From contig WNNJ02003798.1 of assembly GCA_012934845.2 (NCBI GenBank), positions 1 to 64,000 on the forward strand: DNA of 64,000 bases, read 5' to 3'. Position numbers and translations under genes: made by a program. Source of the stretch: Pomphorhynchus laevis. Its lineage: Eukaryota; Acanthocephala; Palaeacanthocephala; Echinorhynchida; Pomphorhynchidae. Below the pieces are notes generated by a model. The model was given only the letters and a program-made list of their open reading frames with translations. It was not told the origin of the DNA and did no database searches. Position 1 is the stretch's first letter, and each line of letters opens with the position of its first letter. Positions 34,001 to 40,499 of this stretch are shown in pieces.

Positions 34001-35902
34001 ATATAATACCTACTTTTCACGTGTCGATCCTTTTAATGCTGGCTGACGATCACTCGACTCGTCTGCTTTGGCAATTAGATTTAATGAAATATTTTCGTCT
34101 TCCAATTTGCAAATTTAATTAAAATAATTTCTGTTTCAAATTAAATCATCGTTGGAAGGGGAATGTGCTACCTTCAATTTGAAAACCTACCTTTTTTCCT
34201 AACGAATACTATTATCAAACTTTTTATCTAAGTTTGTTTCCTAATTTTAAATAGATATACCGGTGTAATCATTGTTACTATCTAAATTTTGATGACTATT
34301 TTTATTGTGCATGCTACTTTTATCATATCTATAAGCTAACAGCAGTACGCTACATTTTAGTATTTGTGGACCTAATCAGCTATTGATCAAATACATACGT
34401 CTCACGTTTCGGTTCTTTTTTAATTTTGGCTGACGATCACTCGACTCGTCTGTATTAGATCTGATAAGCAGATTTCCTTTCTAGACGTAAGCCTATTTCG
34501 ACACAAAGGCTTGATACGGATCCACATAGGAAAGCTGGCGTAACTGGGGAACAGCCGTTTGGTCCACTGACAGACCTATTAGATATAGAATCCAGTGGGT
34601 TTCTGCGATGTACATTAGAGCTATGAAAATGTGTTTTACGAACAAGAGAAGACGTATTAGGTATTGTGAAATATATACTTTGTTATTAGAAAGACAGTAT
34701 CATCTGCAAACTATAAAACAAGCGTTTTTCAAGGCTAAAAGAATGAGAGTGAGGAACAAAATCGAAGAAAACCAAAATAAAGACATCCGCAACAATTTCT
34801 ATTCAAACACTTATATTTCGGAAGAGTATAATAACAGATTAATCGATTCATTGAAGCGTAATGGGCAACAAAACATAATTTATTACAAAAACCAACATTC
34901 TCTGACCTCCTTTATTAAAACGAAACCAATATATTCAAAAAATAAAGTAGTGTATTGAATTCCATGTAAAGATTGCAGCAAAGTCTACATCAGTCAAACC
35001 AAAAAAGGACTACAAAAGAGACTTTAAAAACACAGGGGTTATCTTAAAAGAGGCGACGTTTCTTCAGCAATATTTAATTATTGGTTAAACAGCTCACATA
35101 ATTGATTTCGAAAATACAACTGCTCTTAAATACGAGCCAGATACATGTCGTCGTTTAATCAAAGAGGCGGTACTCATCGAAATTGCATCAAGTAGGCAAG
35201 ACAATAAAAACAATTGGTACTTAAAATTACCATCGGATAAGAGTTTGGTTGAACGACATATCAGTAAATTCTTTTGTTTTTATTCTATATATAGTATGTT
35301 AGAGACTAGTGTTTTCAGAAGAGGCCAAAAATACAAATGGTAGGTGATGCAATCTACATACGATTGTCATTGTACTTCAGTCATTTGTATTCTTGGCAGA
35401 CACATAATGTTCGTCGCATTCGTAATGCCATCGATACTGATTTAGCTATCAAAACCGAAATATTTGCCCTTAATGAGCGAATGTATTCTACATTGTCGTA
35501 ATATATAGGAAATAATTATATAATTTTTTTTAATTAAATAATCAAATAATTTTATAAGAAATAATTTATTATGTATTTTATTAAAATTCTAATACGCTTC
35601 CTGTACTTTGGACTTTCAACAGCTAACGTAAAATATTAAAATTAAAAATTTAATATCGTACGCCGAATCTTATTAAATGCCTAACTGAATTATAGCTGCA
35701 GTTACAGGAATGTTCTAAAAAATTACAGGCCTTATTTCAACATGATGTGCAATTAAAAATCATTCAATAAATTGTAAAATTACAAATTTTAAAATATCAA
35801 ACAACGATCTTACTTTGATCCGCTCAGTATACGGTCCGCATTATCAGGTATTTCCATTTCACCAGTGATGTAAATTTTAGATTCAGTTGTTGCATCAGTC
35901 AT
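21949..35902 (-). CDS. RABAC1: prenylated Rab acceptor protein 1, five exons, complete
   Basis: Joined exons 35902-35814, 32634-32425, 25782-25685, 24233-24132 and 22034-21949 give 194 residues plus stop (human RABAC1: 185). Phases match at every junction. Exon 2 holds SWLDFFNTARFQVPQ, RRLIRNVEYFQANYL and IFVILGLYC. Exon 3 is ITSPSLLLVIGFTLGL then SRLVLLG. Exon 4 is REIPLVYQYIVVLALSIPLF then FWLLG. Exon 5 is GATLTCILLHSIFY then an acidic tail DEEFERVEV. All align with human (WSTFVDQQRFSRP, LVRNVEYYQSNY, VTSPMLL, KLVLFGREVSP, FWVLGATLVVIGSH). Four hydrophobic segments are as in the family, which binds prenylated Rabs at the Golgi. Intron 3 uses a GC donor. Introns 1 and 2 (3.2 and 6.6 kb) are filled with retroelements. 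Confidence 0.93.
22262..22440. repeat. dispersed repeat, copy in RABAC1 intron 4 side
   Basis: About 170 bases (from gatacatttattacagtgac to gataaatgcacaaata) recur at 25889-26070 with small changes. Contains a palindromic cgattattcgatcgatca. No coding. Confidence 0.65.
22441..24131. other. RABAC1 intron 4, no second gene established
   Basis: AT-rich. An open + strand stretch at 23100-23240 has a Cys cluster (FCCNSDEVINSCICHEC) ending at a possible donor AAG|GTATTT, but no partner exon or family was found. Confidence 0.4.
24132..24233 (-). CDS. RABAC1: RABAC1 exon 4
   Basis: 102 bases between acceptor (attttag) and donor GTAAGT. Encodes REIPLVYQYIVVLALSIPLF and the following FILIGATKTLFWLL, the second hydrophobic pair of PRA1. 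Confidence 0.93.
24234..25684. other. RABAC1 intron 3 (GC-AG), no second gene established
   Basis: AT-rich. A - strand frame at 25134-24900 (DIVTLINMNFLLFWMTDPDC) is open but has no splice context or match. A 20-base phrase aaagtgtatttggtagaatt is duplicated at about 24371-24410. Confidence 0.4.
25685..25782 (-). CDS. RABAC1: RABAC1 exon 3, with GC splice donor
   Basis: 98 bases, acceptor cttttag. Encodes ITSPSLLLVIGFTLGLCYYI and SKRNQRSRLVLL. The exon ends TTAG|GCAAGT, a classical GC-AG donor. The Gly split (G|GA) restores LVLLGREIP, matching human LVLFGREVS, so the boundary is well supported. Confidence 0.9.
25889..26070. repeat. dispersed repeat, second copy
   Basis: Near copy of 22262-22440, with an extra ~15 bases after aatgcctgga. 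It runs into the hammerhead candidate at 26081. Confidence 0.65.
26081..26140 (-). ncRNA. hammerhead ribozyme candidate
   Basis: On the - strand CTGATGA (26132-26126), perfect 5-bp stem II GTCAT(TGTG)ATGAC, GAAA (26111-26108), then ACG(gcatt)CGT with a GTC triplet. Core and two stems are textbook; stem I is weak with either possible GTC, so activity is uncertain. It is opposite in strand to the PLE downstream. Confidence 0.5.
26149..26203. repeat. perfect palindrome, 25-bp arms
   Basis: Arms 26149-26173 and 26179-26203 (ctactggatgcagtggatga...) are exact complements around a 5-base centre. Partial copies of the arm follow at 26221-26262. It could form a cruciform or a stable RNA hairpin. Confidence 0.9.
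26488..26752 (+). repeat. direct repeat upstream of PLE, copy 1 (pseudo-LTR-like)
   Basis: About 265 bases from tatgtaattcttaaattg to cctctttgaaac recur at 27489-27750 with ~95% identity. Both hold gacgtataaatatatc, a possible TATA-like box. Copy 2 leads into PLE sequence. Confidence 0.7.
27489..27750 (+). repeat. direct repeat upstream of PLE, copy 2
   Basis: See 26488-26752. The ~740 bases between the copies (26753-27488) are unique except for a second tgtcgaatatagtgcatacc at 26792, also present at 26453. Confidence 0.7.
27751..28860 (+). mobile_element. Penelope-like element, RT palm to GIY-YIG
   Basis: The + strand reads KWCRYVDDVFCIFDEKQKLK (catalytic YVDD near 28015-28030), NISFLDVLDL, and later IYMIPCSQCLSKYVGQ, the GIY-YIG start. 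It ends SALVNHWLRHDHRIDLDHAR. The order is the usual PLE one. It sits in RABAC1 intron 2, antisense to the gene, and is old with many breaks. Confidence 0.8.
28950..29001. repeat. (ATTATTAAT)n simple repeat
   Basis: About five tandem copies of attattaat. Confidence 0.9.
29002..30219. repeat. AT-rich intron sequence with a 56-bp duplicated block
   Basis: ccatatcagtcttcaattcc and the next ~35 bases occur at 29418-29472 and again at 29650-29706. No gene was recognised; the open frame at 29786-30016 has no family match. Confidence 0.5.
30220..30290. repeat. ~70-bp direct repeat, left of CR1 ORF1 fragment
   Basis: ttagaagcaacattattaaa to ...tatatcgtagt recurs at 31129-31200 with a few changes, bracketing the CR1 piece exactly. 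Likely a long target duplication. Confidence 0.75.
30291..31128 (+). mobile_element. CR1-like LINE fragment: ORF1
   Basis: Reads FPSRDRCIIISNLKLPESV, RYILSTILPDDNPSLF, FPVYFIRLNKSTKSN and ARIEKHRLETNGELSLSIRQ, homologous to the ORF1 at 10977-10440 (RDRCVIVTNI, VAFIRLKKS). The N-terminal part (30340-30510) has an internal duplication of ~96 bases. No RT part follows, so only the 5' region of an element is present. It is bracketed by 70-bp direct repeats. Confidence 0.7.
31129..31200. repeat. ~70-bp direct repeat, right of CR1 ORF1 fragment
   Basis: Second copy of 30220-30290. Confidence 0.75.
31590..32150 (+). mobile_element. CR1-like LINE fragment: ORF1 N-terminus with PHD-like finger
   Basis: Reads VQCSTHNCSVW..., NFLCGFCANKLIRNL, the same Cys pattern as 11270-11430. 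Then a Ser/Pro-rich part with SPPSTSTNLPF and IACHPQYYLYALF, matching SPPQTSTILPL and IACHPLYYHYPLC at 11000. It is separate from the piece at 30291 (order reversed), so two insertions. Confidence 0.6.
32425..32634 (-). CDS. RABAC1: RABAC1 exon 2
   Basis: 210 bases, acceptor ctcttacttag, donor GTAAGT. Encodes the most conserved PRA1 part, from WSLNSFAKISPTEWYNQQ to YFQANYLVIFVILGLYC. Confidence 0.94.
32635..33471. other. RABAC1 intron 1, acceptor side; no gene seen
   Basis: AT-rich; nothing recognisable before the tandem repeats start. Confidence 0.4.
33572..33614 (-). ncRNA. hammerhead-like motif, repeat copy 1
   Basis: On the - strand AGTAG + CTGATGA ... GAAA + ATG(tag)CGT + A + CTGCT. 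Stem I AGTAG/CTGCT has five pairs (one wobble), stem III three pairs, and the possible cleavage triplet is GTA. The start of stem II (GTCC) resembles schistosome hammerheads but its partner strand is poor. Confidence 0.45.
33957..33999 (-). ncRNA. hammerhead-like motif, repeat copy 2
   Basis: Identical over the core to 33572-33614. Confidence 0.45.
34341..34385 (-). ncRNA. decayed hammerhead-like motif, repeat copy 3
   Basis: Same position in the partial third unit, but both conserved boxes have changed (CTGATTA, TAAAA); not expected to be functional. Confidence 0.3.
34460..35300 (+). mobile_element. Penelope-like element, post-RT region and GIY-YIG
   Basis: Reads WVSAMYIRAMKMC, LLERQYHLQTIKQAFFKAKR, and then VVY plus IPCKDCSKVYISQTKKGLQK (GIY-YIG start) and SSAIFNYWLNSSHIIDFE. 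It lies in RABAC1 intron 1, antisense, behind its tandem terminal repeats. An old copy with several breaks. Confidence 0.78.
35301..35813. other. RABAC1 intron 1, donor side
   Basis: One + strand frame at 35350-35500 (HLYSWQTHNVRRIRNAIDTD) is open and less AT-rich than its surroundings but was not recognised. Confidence 0.35.
35814..35902 (-). CDS. RABAC1: RABAC1 exon 1 (start)
   Basis: ATG at 35902-35900. 29 codons plus two bases (MTDATTESKIYITGEMEIPD then NADRILSGS), donor AA|GTAAGA. The joined codon AA|A (Lys) keeps the frame into WSLNSF. The N-terminus is poorly conserved in the family, so this exon rests on phase, splice site and position. Confidence 0.75.
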
Positions 35903-36185
35903 TTCAACGCTTTACTTCAATACAGAAGACAGATTAATACACCAGCTGCATAATCTAGAAGATTGTAAAGTTTATTTAATTAATCCAGATAATTTTCTAA
36001 GCGCGTTTATTCTACTAAAATAATTTTTGCTTTAAAATTGACGTAAATATTTTAAAATTACTAGACTTTACCAATTTGTAAAAAATATTTTTGTAGAACA
36101 TATCATTTTAACATTCATAAAGAGCCTAATGTTTCCTTAATTATAATCATAATATGTAACATAATATATAATATATGAACATATT
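35903..36185. promoter_or_regulatory. upstream region of RABAC1
   Basis: The only space between the RABAC1 start and the PLE-tail cluster, so core promoter and 5' UTR are expected here or beyond. No TATA or initiator motif stands out in the AT-rich background. Confidence 0.25.
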
Positions 36186-36240
36186 ATGTATAAAGAATTA
36201 TTGAAGCTAAGTAAAGAAAAAAGGAAAATTTTATTTGATA

Positions 36241-36268
36241 TTTCGCTAACTTCTGTTAGCATCTTCAA
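36241..36268 (-). ncRNA. hammerhead-like motif in PLE tail (left arm)
   Basis: TTGAAGA, T, perfect stem GCTAAC(AGAA)GTTAGC, GAAA. One base from the CUGANGA consensus. Confidence 0.45.
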
Positions 36269-36295
36269 AAAATTACCTTTATAAAGGGTAATTTT

Positions 36296-36324
36296 CTGAA
36301 GATGCTAACAGAGGTTAGCAAAAT
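36296..36324 (+). ncRNA. hammerhead-like motif in PLE tail (right arm)
   Basis: CTGAAGA, stem TGCTAAC(AGAG)GTTAGCA, then AAAT where GAAA is expected. Confidence 0.4.
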
Positions 36325-36442
36325 ATCAAAAAAATGTCCTCATTTTTTGATCTAGCTCCAATAATTCTTTATCAATGATGAATCATTATCAACTATTTAA
36401 AATCAATTTTCTGACTCCTTAAGAAAATATCAGATTAGAAAT

Positions 36443-36627
36443 AAACTTATTAAAGAATTATTAGAGCTGGATCAAAGAAAGAAGGAAAATTTTATTTGAT
36501 TTAATTGAAATTTTATTTCTTTAACTTCAGTAAGCATTTTTTGAAAATTACTGTAATTAATGTAATTTTCTGAAAATAAAATTTTTCCTATTTATTTTGA
36601 TCCAACTCCAATAATTCTTTATCAATA
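36443..36627. mobile_element. decayed inverted PLE tails, second unit
   Basis: Same outer ends (taaagaattattagagctgg and ccaataattctttatcaat), with the central hairpins eroded. Confidence 0.5.
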
Positions 36628-36794
36628 CTAAATCATTATGAACTATTTACAATCATTCGACAGTGTCACGAGGCCACTGGCCTGCAGTTATCGATAAGCT
36701 TAGAGAAGATCGAAATAAAGAGATCGAGATCTAAAATGTAATTTTCTGAAGATGCTAACAGAGGTGTTAGTATCAATTACAAGATTGTAATATT

Positions 36795-36826
36795 CTGAAG
36801 ATGCTAACAGAAGTAAGCGAAATATC
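36795..36826 (+). ncRNA. hammerhead-like motif in PLE tail, third unit
   Basis: CTGAAGA (36795-36801), stem GCTAAC(AGAA)GTAAGC with one mismatch, GAAA (36819-36822), TATC. Both core boxes match consensus. Confidence 0.45.
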
Positions 36827-37429
36827 AAAAACAATTACCTCTTTTCTTTGATCCAGCTTCAATATTTATTTATCAATAACGAATCATTATCAACTATTTA
36901 AAATATTATGTATACTTTATATTATACTGCATATAATATAACATTTCTATCATATATTAGATATTTTCTATGAAAAGCGAAAACAAAACTTAAAATCTCA
37001 CATAAAAAAACAGTTTTATGAAGAGTACAAAATACGTAGACACTGTTAACTGATGTGAATTATTTAGAAACCGACAAAAATGTCGTGATTCATAATGATA
37101 TCTATGTAGCTATATTTAAAGAGCGCAACAAAGCATATATGATATAGAATTCATTGAGTAGACATATCTATTCAGGTGTTAAAATGAAAAATATATAAAT
37201 TATTCTGAAGAAAATATTGAAAATTCATATAGTTGAAAATTCATATATATTATAAAACAGATTAATCTATTGATAATATATACTGTTTCATTAATTTTTT
37301 TATGGTCAATGAGACCATAAAAGGTCAATTATTCTCTCATTTGGCCTTTTATTCCGAGACGAAATACATCAGCGAAGGTATAAATAAGATAAATCAAGAT
37401 AACATTATTGGACTATACGAGTGCCGTAT

Positions 37430-37530
37430 AATATATTATATTATTAATATAATATAATATATTATATTATATTAATATAATTATAATATTATTATATTAT
37501 AATAATATTATTATAATATATTATATTAAT
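37430..37530. repeat. AT/ATTA simple sequence
   Basis: Dense runs of atatta/taatat; no coding. Confidence 0.8.
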
Positions 37531-37675
37531 ATGCCGTATATTTATACGGCATAATGTGTATAATTTACGGCATAATTTATATGCCGTAAATCAATAATAT
37601 ACGATTATTGATTATCACATGATCAATTCATTACTGATCACATAATTTTGTGATTAATTATGATTATAATTTTGT

Positions 37676-37756
37676 GATCATCATTTTGTACAACGGTAAA
37701 ATGATCATCATTTTGTACAACGGTAAAATGATCATCATTTTGTACAACGGTAAAAA
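37676..37756. repeat. 27-bp tandem repeat x 3
   Basis: tgatcatcattttgtacaac + ggtaaaa, three nearly perfect copies. The apparent ORF through them is only a consequence of the repeat. Confidence 0.93.
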
Positions 37757-37982
37757 TAATATTGGCACAGTTGCAATTAAAAATAACATTTCGATGTTTA
37801 AACATAAAACTATTATATAACAATTGGACGATTATTCTCAATAATGTGCATTATAGCAAATGCTATAGCTAAAGTGTTGTTATGTACACCAAAGACTATA
37901 TCCCTAAATAAAACAACTTTAGATCTTTTAAAAATTTTAACAAGATGTAATGAAAAAAAAATCAAATACAAAAACTACTGAA

Positions 37983-38102
37983 TTACAGCTGCTTGCTGGC
38001 CTTCATTTCCTCCTCGGCCTGTTTGCGGTTTCTGTCGTGTGGAAGAAGTTTATCGGCGAAGCAACCTTTGCAGTATATTTCTCCATCCTGATCTTTATAG
38101 AT
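37983..38102 (-). CDS. probable terminal exon of a LIM-domain protein
   Basis: Acceptor catattag before 38102; 39 codons then TAA at 37985-37983. Reads IYKDQDGEIYCKGCFADKLL, then a charged helix ending EEEMKASKQL. DGEIYCKGCF is the closing part of a LIM zinc finger (last C-x-x-C), as in CRIP/CSRP-type proteins. The earlier Cys/His pairs must be on upstream exons that I did not find; a CR1 copy begins about 230 bases upstream. It might also be a retained fragment of a gene whose other exons lie elsewhere. Confidence 0.45.
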   Translation of the reverse strand: MYKDQDGEIYCKGCFADKLLPHDRNRKQAEEEMKASKQL

Positions 38103-38331
38103 CTAATATGTATATACAAACAATGCAGTTTCATAACCAAAACCAAGTAGCTACACATCAACGCGGAAAAGACACAAAGCTTCAAACATTCCAACTCAAC
38201 AAGCTGCAAACATCCAAACTTACACCACTTGCGAGTAAGGTGCGATGGAGTATGATGTAATGTCTGAACATAAATCTGCATTCAATTTACAGCTGAACGA
38301 ACAGTTGAAGATCAAGAATTTCTGTTCGGCT

Positions 38332-39525
38332 ATTTAAAAAAAAACGATTTATTTTTACGTGACAAATGCGTTCCGGCGCACGCTTACATGACCACAACAA
38401 CAAATCTAAATCATGTTTCGAGGAGGTGGGTACAGAGGCGGCATTTGAATGCAATAAAGGAGGAAGCGAGGCGGACGTCGAGTGGGAGCTGATTCCAAGC
38501 GAGTGTGGCAGCGACGAGGAAGGATCGGAGACTGTAGTTGTTAGAGTAATTGGGAACGTAGAGTAAGAGGGAATTACGGGAACACAGTGAGAGAGAGGTG
38601 GGACTAGTGTCATCTAAGAATGAGAGGTTGATGAACGATGGGGAGCCGATAGCGATGAGACGAAAAGTTGCGAGAAGAAGGCGGAGTTGTATGCAGATGT
38701 GGATGGTAATCCAGGAGAGTTGGGCAAAATATGTGGATGTGTGGTCAAAGCGACGGAGATGTAGGAGCACTCGAACGGCGGTGTTGATTATTCGTTGTAG
38801 GGGTAGGATGATGGATTTTGAAGAATTGGCGAAAAGGCTAAGGCAGTAATCGATTTTAGGGAAAAGAAGCGATGAAATAAGAGACATACATGAACAGAAG
38901 TCGATAAGGGGGCGGATTCGGTGGATGTCACGGAGAATTAAGTTAAGCGAGCAGACCTTGTCACGGACGAATGGTTAAAGGGAAATGTGATCATCGAAAT
39001 GGAAGCCTAAGAAAGTGAGATTGTTGACTATGGTGATGATTATTGAGGCAAAAGATACAGGGGGAGGAGATATGTTAGGTTGACGGGAAAGGATCCACAT
39101 TATTTTAGACTTGTCTGGGTTTAGAACGAGACGAAAATGGGAGAGACATTTGTAGATAGAAGAAAGACAGTTCAAGACAGAAATGCCGATATCGTGTATG
39201 CGATGTGCGGGTGCATGAGCACATATGGGAATGCCATCGGCGTATTGCATGACGTTAAAAGAGTATGGTTCTATAAACGGAGAGAGATCGCCGAGTAGAA
39301 GAGAGAAAAGCAGGGGTCCTAGGACTGAACCTTGTGGAACCCCGCAGAAAATAGCGCTGGGAGAAGGATGATGAATTTGAACATACTCGAAAAGAACGAT
39401 CGAATATATATGAGGCAAACCATGCTAAAGAGGAGGAAGAAAATCCGTAATCATAACGAAGGCGAGAATGGAGGATGGAGTGGTCGACGATGTCGAAGGC
39501 GGATGAGAGGTCGAGGGAGACATCT
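38332..39525 (-). mobile_element. CR1-like LINE, 5'-truncated copy
   Basis: Same element as 7405-11530 but only the RT palm onward: FCGVPQGSVLGPLLFSLLL, QYADGIPI (the catalytic box has YADG in place of YADD), FPKIDYCLSLF and the common 3' end. It is broken into several frames (38887-38411, 39418-38975). Inactive. Confidence 0.85.
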
Positions 39526-39599
39526 TATCTAGATGTGTGGATTGATGGCTGTTTTAAATAAATAACCATAAATAACTAAAAATTATTATTAATGCCCAC

Positions 39600-40020
39600 A
39601 TTCTTAGCCATTTACTATACTCGTCTCATTGTTTATTCAAAGACTAGACGTTAGAGTAACTTGTTAGAAAACGTATTACGCAAGGCAACCAACCTCATGT
39701 ACAATCCATCTAGTCTATCATAAAGTGAGAAGCTCTGGACATTGAGATTCCATTCGATTCGTGCATTGTTTGATAGTAGAGAAATGTGTCTAACTTGCTA
39801 TTTATTCCATATTCATAATCATGATTTATGGGAACTATGTCGCCCAAGATCACGAGCGATTCGAGAGGACGCAAAATGCCTATTTGTTAAAAGAGAAAAT
39901 TTATAGAAGCAGACAATTCGGACCACGGATTGAGGATCGATGAAATCGTTTGAGTGAAAGCACAATATCCACATCCACATTGAACCAAATAAAAAAAGTC
40001 ACTGCATTGTGATTTAGAGT
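39600..40020 (+). mobile_element. LINE 3'-terminal fragment
   Basis: One frame reads LRKATNLMYNPSSLS, TLRFHSIRALFDSREMCLTC and LWELCRPRSRAIREDAKCLF, typical of LINE C-terminal domains, with a few stops. A related tail is at 43150-43420. Confidence 0.6.
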
Positions 40021-40409
40021 TCATATTTTTATACTGTTTCATTTTTAATCAATATAATGCAAATTGAGCGCTGCCCATAAATTTGTTATAAAAAATAATG
40101 AAAAATAAAGGTATATGAAAATAAACGAAAAAATAAATCGAAATTTATTTATATAAATTTATTTATATAAATGTCTTTGTCATTATTAATTTGATAAAAT
40201 TAGTATTTCCAAAAAGCATATAATGAAATGAAGTTTGGTAATCTAATTATTAAATTAACGAACGATAATGCTTATTTGAATTTATATTTCATACATTTAT
40301 TTTGGTAAATCGGCAAGTGGTAAATGATTAATTTTAATCATTTGATATCTTTAATGACTCGTACATAAACTAACGCCTCATAAACATTATTTATATGTTC
40401 GATGTGCTA

Positions 40410-40492
40410 TTCAATTGTTCAGGGCGTTTAAATATTGAGAGGAATAGAAAAAGAAAGTTATTGTTCACAAATTTTTGACTATTGCAAAAGTC
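40410..40492. repeat. ~83-bp inverted repeat, left arm, around LINE
   Basis: caattgttcagggcgtttaa and on to gcaaaagtccttt is the reverse complement, about 88-90%, of 42740-42823. The LINE at 40500-42737 fills the space between the arms. Confidence 0.8.
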
Positions 40493-40499
40493 CTTTTTT

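Larger units (their letters stand above)
33472..34440 (+). repeat. tandem repeat, ~385-bp unit x 2.5, PLE pseudo-LTR
   Basis: Copies 33472-33856, 33857-34239 and 34240-34440 (partial, more diverged). Each has taagccaatagcagtacgct and an antisense hammerhead-like core. PLE coding sequence begins just downstream (34460). PLEs are known for tandem, partially duplicated terminal repeats, which fits. Confidence 0.75.
36186..36377. mobile_element. two PLE 3' tails in inverted (fold-back) arrangement
   Basis: Arms 36186-36275 and 36290-36377 are about 85% complementary. Each arm is a PLE-type tail: CTGAAGATGCTAACAG, a GTTAGC return strand, then GAAATATC and an ending ...GCTCCAATAATTCTTTA. Related, more decayed copies follow at 36443-36627 and 36731-36885, and a half copy lies at 61121-61190. 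Confidence 0.7.

Noticed and set aside
35350-35500. Coding exon on + strand within RABAC1 intron 1
   Set aside because: Open for about 50 codons and not very AT-rich, but no family and no clear donor or acceptor.
36186-36377. Palindromic MITE
   Set aside because: The arms match PLE 3' tails with hammerhead-type hairpins, so inverted PLE ends explain it better.
37638-37841. Small ORF with repeated FTVVQNDDH
   Set aside because: Produced by a 27-bp tandem repeat, a multiple of three; no start context or homology.
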